Below are positions 41,650-53,524 of a DNA stretch of 64,000 bases, one piece after another. The position numbers and the translations under genes are program-made. The stretch lies in the NCBI GenBank assembly GCA_037953745.1, contig JBAKBP010007113.1:39109-103108 (forward strand). The letters run 5' to 3'. Each line of letters starts with the position of its first letter. Position 1 is the first letter of the stretch. Under the pieces are notes generated by a model. That model made no database searches and had not been told where the DNA came from. It saw nothing but the letters and a program-made list of their open reading frames with translations. Origin of the DNA: Lithodes maja. Its lineage: Eukaryota; Arthropoda; Malacostraca; Decapoda; Lithodidae.

Positions 41650-43099
41650 TGTTTGCGCTATAGTATTTAGCTATAGTATTTAGCCCAGAGAGGGCAGACA
41701 ATACATTCTTAGAAGAGATTATTATATTAAGCATAAATAAGAAGGGGGTGGAGAGGGAGGAATAGCACCGGAATCATCCAAGGTTGAGTTATAAGCGAAA
41801 TTTTGAGCAAAGAGTTCAGCTTTGTTAAAGGAAGATGTGGCACGTCAGAGTGGAAAAGAAGAGGAAAAGCCGAGAAAGTGAAGTTGTTGGAAAGGTTTTT
41901 GGCTAGATGCCAGAAAGTTTGGGAAGAGCTAGAGTTTGAAAATTCTGAACATAATTATTATTGAAGAATGAGTTTTTGGCGAGTCGAAGTTTTGGCTTGA
42001 TTCCGGGCAGAAGCATAAAAACTACAAGATTCGTGATTTTGAAGTCAACGGGGGCAGTTTGAATGCTTCATCCTTATTGCAGACAGCACTAGAACAAGCA
42101 TGAGATTTTTTTGCATTAGACTGAGAGAAAACAAAATTGAACATATGCCTCCATGCCCGAGAGGATTACCTCGGTAATGCGTTCGGCAACCCTAAATGGG
42201 TCGCCGGCCGCAGAAGTAAAAATCACTCCATGGGAAGTCAAAGGAGTATTGACGAAGAGCCTCTCAGTTGGCAGCGCCAAAGTGCCGCAAGCGCCGGTGG
42301 CTTGAAGAATAGGATGGCTGTACTGGAAAGATAGGACAGGGCACAGAGACAAGGTTGTGATCGGAGGAGCCGAACAGAAAGAAAACGTTTACAGCGTAAG
42401 CAGAAGGATTAGAAGTTAGAAAGCTATCAAGAGTGTTGGACCAATTTCCAAGGCGGTCAGGAATAAAAGTAAGGTACTGGACTAACTGCCCTGGGGCACT
42501 TAGGATAGAAAGAAGTAGGCTTGTTCACCAGGTTGTTCAGTGTAAAGAGAGGAGAGCCATTGGCTGTGATAAACATTGAAGTCTCCTATGTTGGATATTT
42601 CTTCGAAAGGAGAGATGGATAGAATGTGTTCCACTTTATAAGCTAGATAGTCAGAGAATTTTGGATAGTCAGTGGAATTAAGGGCGAGTTCAACAGCACA
42701 GAAATATTTAGTTTGAGTGACAAGAAAGCATTAGCCAGAGAGTTGAGAATTCAAAAGAATTCAAAGTTGGAAACATGAGAGAAAGCAAGATTGTTGTGCA
42801 CATAAACGCAACATCCACCTTTGGCTTGAATCTGAGGATAGAGATAGTAGGTGGATACAGAGAAGGGTTTGCTGTCAGTAGTCCCAGGTAAATGGGTTTC
42901 GGTGAGAAAGAGAAGATCAGGGTTGGTAGAGGAGAGGTGATGTTAGAGGAAAGCCCATAAATGTTGCAGACATTTATAGTAAAAGTAGAAGGTAGTGGTC
43001 CAGAGTATTCTGATAAATCGTTACCACGAGTCAAACCAATGGGGGCATTTCCGCCACCATCTGAGGTTGGGGTAGAGAGAGCTTTGAGGTACACACTTA

Positions 43100-45030
43100 G
43101 GTAGGCGTAATATATTTCAAAATGTCAAGTTAATTTTTAGAGCGGTCTGTACTTCATACATAGGAAAATAAACTCTGGAGATATACATCATTATTACAAC
43201 TCATACTGTTCCTGCAATCAAGATCGTTCCTGTGATTCATATTATTCCTGTATCTAAAGTTCCTGCATATCCTGAATAAATATTCTGTGGCTGGTATAAG
43301 AATATATAGTTTGCATCACCTATAAGTATCAACATTATAGTTATGGTAAGGTATGGTGGGAATTCCAGTTATCCTTAACACTCACTTGTAGCACTCCCCA
43401 GGAGTACTATGGCCTGTTCGGCTGGTGCCTACAGCCTCCTCTCGCCCTTGAAGCTTTACATGCCCAGTCTGAATGTAAACGCCTTCCAACCGATATATTA
43501 TTTGTGTTAAACGTAAATTTATCTGGCAGAAATTCTAGGAGTTGGTAGCATACAGGGCTTCCATGACGAGGAATGTAGGAGATATTCCCCGCCTTAATTA
43601 TTCCGAAGAATGTCTGTATATTTGTGAGTTAGATTCAAATGTGATACTTCCATTGCTATATATATAAAATGTATAGAAACGTAGTCCGAAAAGGGAGCAC
43701 CCTAACCCACAAAGAGGATACCAATTCTCAAGAAGTAAGATAAGTGCGTGTAGATTATAACCGATTCTGTGATTAACGATTGCGAGTCCACGTGGAGTGT
43801 GGCCGCCATCTTGGATGCAAGATACTCCATCATTACCTGACCCGAGTGTCCACGTTTAATATCCTCCCTTGTTTGCCTGAATAACTTGTATGAAGTATCC
43901 GCATTCTGGAACCCTATTATTAGACCTGGTTATGCAATTATAATAGATTAACCTACATAGATAACTCTTACATAATACTCCACAGTAGAGTCCATATGTA
44001 ATGTATTTCCTTCCTTTGTTTCTCTTAATAACCGTAAACAATGTTCCAGCATTGTTGAACTCTATTCTTAGATTTGTGAATATAGTAATAATTTATTCCT
44101 TAACGTTATTATTACTTAGAGAAGTATCCCGCAGTCGAGTCCACGTATTACTGTCGTATGTTCCATTATATATATTTGCCAGCCACATAGATATTGCTTA
44201 ATTAATATACGGAATATTCTCCTCTCGTTTGTATTGATCGTATTTAATGTCAAGTAAGAATATCATATAAGTGGAAAGAAAAGCTACCTCTTGTTCAGTG
44301 TGCTAATAGGTAAGATCGTGATCCTGAGGCCCTCGTGATTTCATGTGGTTATATCACAAGGGAAGGCCAGTGTGGAAACCCGTGGTAAATACCACCACTA
44401 GGTATTCGATTGTGTATTATTATTGAGAAGGTGTACTGGTATATAATCTATATAATTATGTATTTGTATATGTATTAACGAGTGTGTATTTTTTATGTTG
44501 TATTTCATGTTCGTGTGTTTCCCAGTAGTTTAGGTATAAGTAATGTTATCGAAGTGATACACTTGAATCAGAACTGAAATCTCATAGCAATGCCTTTGCT
44601 ACTGGTAGCCGACTTTAACGATATCCAACTACCCCTTTGACTATTTTAAAGTGAGTTAGTGCAGTACAATGTGTTCACACAATGTTCCTTTTATTTAGAT
44701 AATCGCCTTAAGCTCGTTTACACCTGTACACCAAGTAGAAAGCAATCCTTTGAGTCTGCCAACCGTTAAAACCCCTTTGCAATCTGTGCTACGTATTGTT
44801 CGTGTACACTTGTGTGCTTCTTCCCATTTATACATCTTTGTTCATGGGAAGAAAGAACCCCGCACGTGCCCGGACAGCTGGGAGTTGCGCTTACCTCATA
44901 ATGAGAGTAGATGAACATTACTCATACCATTGCAGTATTTATACATGTGTGTATACTAGAATAGGCAATGCCATTAGCAAGAGAGTGTATTTATTATATA
45001 TTACTGTGATCTGTACTTGAATTGCATCAT
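43100..45030. other. AT-rich, no gene recognised
   Basis: About 1.9 kb without a supported frame, RNA gene or clear repeat. Short open frames are explained by low stop density at random. Confidence 0.4.
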
Positions 45031-45034
45031 ATCA

Positions 45035-45460
45035 GGAGAGGTACTTGACATGCTCCATAATGTATTTAGTTGTATTCTACCGCTATTACAATAAGCAGTG
45101 TTCCTCAGAGCTCTCTCGGTGTATATCACCTCAACGTAGAGTACGTAGCACCCATTGCAACACAATCCCACCCCTCTTCTGTGCAACTCTCCAACCCAAG
45201 AGTGAAACGATATTCCCAATCTTTCTTCTATTCAACAGCTGAGCTCTGGAACTTTTTCCTTGAATCCGTCTTTCCCTCGTCCTATGACTTAAATTGCTTC
45301 AAACTCTGTGTGTCCAGGCATTTTGGCTCGAACATACCTTGATTTTGGCCCTGTCACTCTTTCAACTCTGGGGGAGACACTCGTCACAAGCAGTATTGCC
45401 TTTTGTCCCCCTCATGCACATAGAAACAATAAATACAAATAAAATAAACCCTGTGAACTG
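45035..45460 (+). pseudogene. LINE family S, copy 3: isolated 3' end
   Basis: The plus strand reads YYNKQCSSELSRC..., then TAELWNFFLES-type and LCVQAFW..., matching the C-terminal part and 3' UTR of family S (compare 49370-49700). It is a 5'-truncated fragment ending near an AATAAATACAAATAAAATAA tail. Confidence 0.6.
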
Positions 45461-45464
45461 TACT

Positions 45465-46635
45465 TCATCTTGTACTGAAATATCCTCCCTCGTGCATGTC
45501 AATCTCCAGCTGAATTAATTAAGAACCCGAGTTTGTGCCCATTAAAATAGTTGCATAACAGATTCTTAGATACTGGTCGATTATTACTTGTCGGAGAATT
45601 AGTTATTAGTTGCATTATAACTACTATTTTACATCAATAACATTCACGATAAGGACCTTTACAGTTTTACAATAATTACAATTTCAATACTTGTCTATTT
45701 AATCGGCAGAATACATTGCATCACTATCGTGAGAGTAAAACGGAGGAAATTAAGATGAGAGAGGTGTATGACATTTTATTACCAATAAAACAATCAGAGC
45801 ACAGGTAATGGAGGAGTAATACCAAAGCTGAAGAAAGTCGACCGTGCAACAGTGCTGCTCGAAGATTGGTAAAACCCAAGCAACATACTCCACAAATCAG
45901 CTGCACCTCAACTGCAACCTATCCTTGCACTAACCCTTTTAACTCACTGTATCTGCATAACTCAAGTATTCTCCGTCATGCAACTTCACATGGAGATGGG
46001 CTGCCTGGTCATTCTTATAGAGAAAATAGTGTGAACACGAGCAACATTGTGGGGAAGGAATGGGAAAAGGAAAACTGGCATCCTCAAAACACCTGGCGGC
46101 TACCAGTCAATCGCTATGCAGCGCCAGGGCAGATGACAGAGATAAAAGTTTGCAAAGACAGGCCATAGCACATGTGCCTGATCTACCCCAGACTCCACCA
46201 TGGCCAGCTCTCCACATAACTCAACTGTACCTCTAGTTCCATCCTCTCATATTCTGATAACTGTATCTTACACTATTTGACAAGTGTTTCACAACAACTC
46301 AGCATAGGTGTAGGGATGTGGCGACCCCACTGCCCGTCACTTTGTGGCGCAGATAGCCCCAAGAGGTTGGGACTGGGAATCCCACCTCCAGAATTGTTAG
46401 TAGGAGGCTGTAGGCACAAGCCGAACATGACGGTACACCCGGGGAGTGCTAGGTGGTTGATAAGGAGAGCTGGAACTCCTGTTTCACTATCTGGCCTCCC
46501 TATCTGATCCTTTCTGTGCCTCATCAATATTGAGGGCAACCCCAGCCTGCCCTGCAAAACACCTTCTCTTCCTATCAATACATTATACTACAAACACCTT
46601 GCATACTACACTATACCTTTTTGCAAAGAATGATG
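45465..46635. other. No gene recognised
   Basis: Unique-looking sequence. The part from about 46270 could be LINE 5' UTR, because family S sequence follows directly, but I have no second copy in the window to confirm it. Confidence 0.35.
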
Positions 46636-46639
46636 ACAA

Positions 46640-49600
46640 ATTCACAACCCGCCTCGCAGTCCCCAGGGTGAGGGGGGCAGAAATGCCCCCATTGGTCTGA
46701 CCCCTGGAAGCGACTCACCAAAATGCTCTAGACCACTACCTTCTTCTCTTACTATTAATTTCTGCAACATTAATTTTGTGGTCTATCCTCTAACTTCCAC
46801 TCTGTGGAACACTGTCTATCCTCGGCCAACCCTGATCTTCTCTTTCTCACCGAAATTCAGTTGTCTGGGGCCACTGACAGCAAAACCTTTTCTGTATCCT
46901 CCTACTATCTCTATCCTCAGTTTCAAGCCAAAGGTGGATGTTGTGTCTATGTACGCAACAATCGTGCTTTCTCTCGTGTTCCCAACTTTGATTCTTCTGA
47001 ATTCTCAACTCTCTGGCTAAAGCTTTCTTGTCACTCACAAGCTAAATATTTCTGCACTGTTTATCTCTCCCCGAATTCTACTGACTATCTAAAATTCTTT
47101 GATTATCTATAACTTCAAAAGTGGAACACATTCTATCCATCTATCCTTTCACATAAATTTCCATCTTAGGAGATTTCAACGTTCACCACCGCCAATGGCT
47201 CTCCTCTCTCTCCACTGACCAACCTGGTGAACTAGCCTACGTCTTTTCTATCCTAAATGACCCAGAGCAGTTAGTCCAGCCACCCACCCATATCCCGGAT
47301 CGCATCAGAGATCGGCCCGACATTCTTGACAAATTTCTAACCTCTTACCCTTCTGCCTATACTGTAAATCTATTCTCTCCTTTAGGCTCCTCCGACCATA
47401 AACTTATCTCTGTCACCTGTCCTATCTCTCCGGTAGAGCCACCCGATCCTTCCAGCCAGCGGCGCTTGTGTCACTTTGGCGCTGACGACTGGGAGACTCT
47501 TCAGCAGTACTTCTTTGATTTCCAATGGAATGACTTTCGCTTCCGTGGCCTCAGAGAGTGCTGAACGCATTACCGAGGTAATCCTCTCGAGCATGGAAGC
47601 ATACATTCCATTTTCTTTCTCTCAGTCTAATGCAAAAAAATCTTGGTTTACTCATGCTTGTTCTACTGTTGTCCGCTATAAGGAGGAAGCATTCAAACGG
47701 TACCGTCTCCTTCAAACTCAAGAATCTCATACTTCCTATGTTTCTGCCCGGAATCAAGCCAAATCTGTTCTTCGACTCGCCAAACATTCTTTCATCAATA
47801 ATATATGCACTAAACTATCGAACTCTAGCTCTTCCCAAGCCTTCTGGCATCTAGCCAAAAACCTCTAAAAAATAAAAAAATCTTCTTTGTCTTTCACTCC
47901 TCTTTTTCACTCTGATGGCACTACCGTCATTTCTTCCTCTGACAAAGCTGAACTCTTCGCTAACACTTTCGCTAAAAACTCCGCTTTGGATGATTCCAGT
48001 GCTATTCCTCCCTCTTCACCCCTCTCTCTCCTACTTATGCTTAACATCATAATCTCTTCTAAGGATGTACTTTCCACCCTCTCTGGGCTAATACTAAGAA
48101 GGCATACAGACTGGATGGTATTCCTCCTGTTGTACTAAAAAATTGTGCTTCCGTGCTGACTCCCTGCCTAGGCAAACTCTTCCGTCTCTGTCTCTCCCCT
48201 TACGTCTTCTCTTCTTGACGGAAGTTCGCTCTCATTCAACCTGTTCCAAAGAAGGGTGACCTATCTCAATCCTCCATCTATCATCCAATTGCTCTAATTT
48301 CTTGCATCTCTAAAGTTTTTGAAGCAATTCATATCTCAAAGTTTCTTAACCCCTTGGCTGTGGAAGACATTCTAGTACGCCATGGCAATTTACAGGCTTT
48401 TAAAGCCTCTTAAAGCCTGTAGAATCGAGTGTCAGTTGGCAGGACCACGAGAGGTTCCCCTTCGCTCTCCAGCACAGCGGCCGGCGCAGTGAAGGGTCCC
48501 CCACATATCTCTCGAGACCTCTGCAGCGCTGCCAAAGGCAAATATAGTGCACCATTGCTTATAATTATCAAATATTTGCCGATGTGTTTGGTAGCGTTGT
48601 GGGTTACTTTCGCGCTCGTTCTGGTGTAATTTTGAAACTATTTTCTTCTATTTTTTGGCTGAACACATGGCTGATCCATAGCTGCGGTGGTGGATGGCCA
48701 CCGTTCACTTCCTCAACCTATCAACTCCAGTGTCCCTCAGGGTTCTGTCTTATCTCCAATTCTCTTCCTATTATTCATTAAAGACTTTCTCAGCTGCACC
48801 TTCAGCCCCATTCACTCATATGCTGACAACTCTACATTACACTATTCAACTACACTTACACAACATCGCTCACAGCAAGAACTCCAAAACTCTCGTAAGG
48901 AGGCCATAAAGCACCTATCTTCTGATCTCTCTAATATCTCTAATTGGGGAAGAGAAAACCTTGTTACTTTCAATGCTTCCAAAACTAAATTTTTCCATCT
49001 GTCTACTCGTCGATCCCTTCCAGAAAACTATGACTTACTCTTTAATAACATACAGATTAACCCTTCATCTTCTCCTAATATTCTCGGTGTCTCTTTTTCT
49101 TTTTATCTCTCTTGGAAAGATCATATTACCACTCTTGCTAAAACAGCTTCCCAGAAACTGGGTGTGCTAAACCGCCTCCGGGGGTTCTTTACCCCTGCGC
49201 AGCTTCTTGCTCTATACAGGGACACAGTGCGTCCATGTATTGAGTATTGTTCACACGTGTGGGGAGGATCCTCTCCCACTGCACTTCTAGACAAAGTAGA
49301 AAAGAAAGCCTTTCATATCAATAACTTGCGTCCATTCACAAATTATCTGCAAACTCTCTTACTGTTTCTGAGAGCTATCTCAGTGTATACCACCTCCTCT
49401 ATGTAGAGCACGTAGCACCCAACTTGGAACACAATCCCATCCCTACTCTGCGCAACTCTCCAACCCAAGAGTAAAACTATATTCCCAATCTTTCTTCTAT
49501 TCAACAGCTGAAATCTGGAACTCTCTCCCTGAATCCATCTTTCCCTCATCCTACGACTAAATTTGTTTCAAACTCTGTGTGTCCAGGTATTTTGTCTCGT

Positions 49601-49716
49601 GCATTCCTTGATGTTGGTCCTGTCATTAGTTCAGCTCTGGGGGAGGCACTCGTCACAGGCTGTTTTGCCTTTTGTCTCCCTTATCCACATAGACAAAAAC
49701 AAAAATAACAAAAAAA
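46640..49716 (+). pseudogene. LINE family S, copy 4, decayed
   Basis: Begins with 5' sequence homologous to 43010-43085 on the other strand (AAATGCCCCCATTGGT). Endonuclease blocks: NPDLLFLTEIQLSG at about 46827, GGCCVYVRNN, GDFNVHH near 47171 and SSDHKLIS near 47391. Then linker (47476-47868) and RT start (47887 to about 48350). An unrelated 310-bp segment replaces the middle of the RT, which resumes at AAVVDGHRSLPQPIN, SVPQGSVLSPILFLLF and SYADNSTLHYS (catalytic YADD changed to YADN) in a 239-codon frame, 48687-49406. The C-terminus is frameshifted. Ends about 49716 in an A-rich tail. Confidence 0.75.
48352..48664. mobile_element. Unidentified insert starting at TTAA in LINE family S copy 4
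   Basis: The LINE breaks at a TTAA (TTAACCCCTTGGCTGTGG), and about 285 bp of RT sequence present in copy 1 are replaced by ~310 bp of foreign sequence. There is no TTAA at the right junction. It looks like a TTAA-type insertion with a later deletion covering one end and part of the RT. No match within the window. Confidence 0.4.
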
Positions 49717-49717
49717 T

Positions 49718-50035
49718 TGATCTGGGGTACAGTGAAGTGGTACAACTTCAAGCAAGGCTATGGCTTCATCACTTAAATAATACCAACAAGGACGTTTTTG
49801 TACACCATTCAGCCATCTCCAAATCAAAACCAAAGCCCAAACCATCTCTTAGGAATTGTAAAATAGTTGAATTCATAATTAAAAACGGTCTCAAAGGAAC
49901 AGAAGCAGGATGCATCACATGTCCTGGAGGTGCAGAAGTCCAAGGATCCACTTTTGTTCCACGTTCGAATGTAGAACACTGACGTGAAAAAGAAGACAAC
50001 GACACACATGATAAAATCTATGCATGTATTCAATC
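49718..50035 (+). pseudogene. Cold-shock domain (Y-box-type) retrocopy, frameshifted
   Basis: From 49720 one frame reads IWGTVKWYNFKQGYGFIT and stops. The adjacent frame continues NNTNKDVFVHHSAISK, then a CKIVEFIIKNGLKGTEAG block and PGGAEVQGS, ending at 49982. This is the order of a eukaryotic cold-shock domain: RNP1 within KQGYGFIT, RNP2 within DVFVHHSAI, then VEF and the GxEAxxxxxPGGxxVxGS end seen in Y-box proteins, which bind single-stranded DNA and RNA. One frameshift near 49775 and no N-terminal exon sequence make it a pseudogene. It starts within four bases of the A-rich end of a LINE on the same strand. Confidence 0.7.
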
Positions 50036-50440
50036 AGCAGTGGTCATTGTTGGATTGGATAAACAGCACTTGTCAGTTGATCCCTATGCTCCTTCAACAA
50101 CAACCTGCCGACCATCTCCATTCCACCTGAGGCCCTAACACCACCAGGGACGAAAAGACTTCCTCGAAAGGTAAGCAAGTCCATCACTTCTAAGAAGGAA
50201 GAACAAGAAAAACAACATTATCAAGATACGGAAGACAACAGCCACAGCCAGCAGAATGAAGAAGATGGAAGATCCATAATCCTTGATGAATACGAACAAC
50301 AGGATGATGAAGACCTTGTAGCAGACGAATATGAAGAAGACCATGAAGAAGATCATGAAGAAGACCAAGAAGAAGAATAAGAAGAAGAAACAGAGGAAGA
50401 AGAAACTACCGAGTCACAGCGTCCCTTCCAGTCCTGACCC
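50036..50440 (+). other. Acidic reading frame of unknown origin
   Basis: Downstream of the cold-shock retrocopy a frame reads SKKEEQEKQHYQDTEDNSHS, then a run of EEDHEEDHEEDQEEE, a stop at 50378-50380, and EEETEEEETTESQRPFQS. It may be the tail of the same retrocopied mRNA or merely a GAA-rich simple repeat. The latter cannot be excluded. Confidence 0.3.
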
Positions 50441-51670
50441 CTTAAACCACCAAGAAGATCAAGAAGAATAAGAACCCGCTAGATTCACTCTATTTCCTAG
50501 ATGTAACTCCTCAAGTCATCGGAGAGAGAAAAAAGTAGACCACCTAGTTCATCAATACCAACTAATAGGCCTATATTATATAAAGTATTACAAAAAATCC
50601 AATTTATTAACACAACCTAATCCAATTTCAGATCAAAATTATGTAACTAAATTCAATGTTCATATTATAATAATAATTCACAATAAGACACCAATGTACA
50701 CTTAACCCATTTAAATCAACTTCAAACTATTTCAAAATTCATCAATAGATTACTCAAACTAGAAAAATTAAAAATGTAAACCTTAAGTTTTTGCAATTAG
50801 CTAGAATTTAAAACCTTATGTAATATGTAAAACCTTGTAAATTAAAATAACATCTGGAAAGTGGTAGGCCCACCAACTTTAACTCTACTACCGGTACTTT
50901 ACTTAATAATTTCCTACCTTTACCTTCCCCTTCCCTCACATTCTTTTTTCCACTCTTAGACCCACCAAGGGTAAAACAAAACAAATAAAACATATAAAAA
51001 TATAAATAAAAACACTCGGCCACCAAGGCCACACCAGAGAACATATATAAAACTGGACCAGTCGACCCTTCCCCTAATCAAATACTCCGATGCAGTAAAA
51101 ATCTAGACGAGATGGCAACATAAGCAAGGGAGCCGAGCCCAGGAGTGTGAGAGGCAGCGACAACTACAGCTAGCCGCTTTACCCCAAACCTCGAGCTTCC
51201 AGCCAAACTCTGTAGGCCAGTGGAAAGTTGTGCATGCTATTACTACAACATTGCACATGGAGAAAGGTGGTGCTACTACGGAGTACACCGAGAAGGAGCA
51301 GAACACTACAACATTCTCCTGATGATAAGCAGCCAAGTCGGAGTACAGAGAAGTTAAGGTGCTGGACCAGAAATTAAGCTGAGTGCAGAAGTGATGACTA
51401 TAACCTGCTGCAGTATTTTTATTTCATGGATCCTATGGATCCACAAATTATTTAGAAAGGAGAAACAAATTAGACAACCTTTCAAATAATCAGAGATTAC
51501 CTTTACCTCACCTTTTAAGAAAGAGAACATCAGGCAATACTTCATCAGACATCATAGCCTAATCGACAACAGAAGGAAATGATGATGTTGGTGTTGATTT
51601 TTTTTTTTTTTTTTTACAATACTTTTTTTAGGATGTAGGCCTAACCAAGGCCACAGAAGATGAAGTGTAG
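50441..51670. other. No gene recognised
   Basis: AT-rich sequence with no supported frame. A short T tract occurs near 51599-51616. Confidence 0.4.
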
Positions 51671-51673
51671 CTT

Positions 51674-53520
51674 CCTTATTAACCCAGGAGAGGCGAGCAC
51701 ACTCTTAACCCGGGAGCTGCTGGAAGACTCTGAAGAGGTTTTAATGGGTGTCTGCGGGAAGACTCTTAAGATCCAAGGCCTAAACAAAAATTTTAAAACA
51801 CCCAGTAGCACTAAAAAAAAAAAAAAAATTGTGTTTAGTTGAGATAATTCCCATCCATTACATGTTACCTACACATGTGTCCCCCCCCCCCCCCTTTTTT
51901 GCCCCCTCCTCAATTATCAGGTATTTTCTCTATTATTCCCGATATTTATCGAGTGTTTTTGTGGGAGGACGGGTGTGGGCGAGAGAGGGGTGGTGGAGGA
52001 GTGTATTTCAGACCCTCCAAGCCAGTCTGAGTCCACCCCTTGTCTCTCAGTATGATCTAAGACAAGACAGAGGGAGGGTGTTTGTCTCTCACCACTCGAG
52101 GTCAGATTACGACCGCGGGGCTAAAATATACGATTTTCACCAGCTAATTGCTGTTACCATTTGTTTTATTGCTTTCCAATATTCATATGTTCATATTAAA
52201 AGTTAAATAGACGCATATGGATAAGTATTAATTATATATATGATAAATTGAAGATTTTAGTCAGGAATGAATCTGAATACCTTCGCATGGCGGGCACTTT
52301 CAAATATCATAGCTTAGCAGCTGCCGAGTTAAGAGGTTTTGTTGGGCAAAGGCGACAAACCTCTTAAGATCCAAGGCCTAAAAAGAGCCTTTTAAAGGGC
52401 CCCAGTAACACATAAAACAAAGGAATATGCGATTAAGTGAGATAATTCCCCTCCATACCTCCTATCACTCCTCCACGTGTCAAAACCCCCTCCTCCCCCC
52501 CCCTTCAATTATCACTTATTTTTCCTCTTATTCCCTTGTTTATCAGTTTATTTACCACGCCAACATTTTAAATCCAGTTCCAAAGCGTGTTCCTGCACCT
52601 ACCGAGTGTGTGGTGAGAGAGAGAGAGTGTGAGAGAGTCTCAGTCTACTTCTAGGCTTCGAAGAGGGAGGGTATACGTCGCGTCCGCTTCACATTTCATG
52701 ACTGGACGCTCGGCAATAATTCACGATTTACACCCCCCAAATGCTATTCCCACTTGTTTTATTGCTGTTACATGTTAATATATTCATATTAACCTATAAA
52801 CGGCGAGGGGGGGCCTCTTGAACTCGATGCCCATGGGCGAGCATATAGGCTCCATTCACGCCTATAATCGTCATTTTACGATAAATATCGTTATTACTTA
52901 TTCATATGAGCCTATTTTACCTTCACTATGAAGATAGTAACCTGTAACAACAATAAAACAAGTGAAAATATAATTTTTCTGGTTAAAATTGCGAATATAC
53001 ATGGAGCAGCCCATTCATGAATTATGGAGCAAATTGAGGGAACCCCTCCCTCCACGAGGCCTCAAGCCACACTGAGCCTACTCATACACACACTCGGTCA
53101 TGTAACACACCCGCTAGGCACATAAGCACATCCTCCACACATTTTGCTAATGTTAGCACAAAAATATACCAACGAATTAGGGAATACCAGGGAAAATAGG
53201 TGATAATTGAAGGGGGAGGGGAAAGGGGGAAGGAGGGGATGTGGAGGAGTGATATTAGGTATAGGAAACAAAAAAAAAAATTGTGTAGGCCGTTTAGATG
53301 TTTTTTTTTAGGCCTCCCTCTTAAGTGCTTTGCCGCCCTCGCCCAGTAAAACTTCTTATGAGCTTTCTCGCCGTTGCCGGGTTAAACGTAAAATAGGCGC
53401 ATATGAACAAGTAATAACGATATTTATTGTAAAATTACAATTTTAGGCGGGAATGAAGCCTAATATAGTCGCCTAGTGGTAGGGTGTTCACTACATACAT
53501 CTCGCACTTACCGGGTTAAT
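51674..53520. repeat. Cluster of TTAA-bounded repeat units, direct and inverted
   Basis: Three related segments share the order CTTAAGATCCAAGGCCTAAA, an A-rich tract, GAGATAATTCCC, a C-rich tract, TCAATTATCA and TTTATCG. Two are direct (about 51720-52000 and 52360-52560) and one inverted (about 53170-53350). A second block, AAATAGGCGCATATGAACAA-GTAATA, occurs at 52204 and 53390 and inverted near 52880. The outer ends read TTAACCCGGGAGCTGC (51706) and the complement CTTACCGGGTTAA (53506), suggesting TTAA-type mobile units. Boundaries are approximate. Confidence 0.45.
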
Positions 53521-53524
53521 AAGA

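Larger units (their letters stand above)
39440..43094 (-). pseudogene. LINE family S, copy 2, heavily decayed
   Basis: Minus-strand blocks from 5' to 3': endonuclease start at 42708-43094 (LLFLTETHLPG-like frame and KVDVAFMC); endonuclease end at 42116-42352; linker at 41690-42110; RT at 41160-41450 (SNYHPIALISCIS) and 40480-40670 (ISKAFDRVWHKSLIS); palm/thumb at 40051-40257 (LVTFNASKTQFLHLS, LGVSFASGLSLKDHI); C-terminus at 39460-39745. Many frameshifts. It contains three insertions: a TTAA MITE, a 178-bp TIR element and a SINE remnant. Confidence 0.7.
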
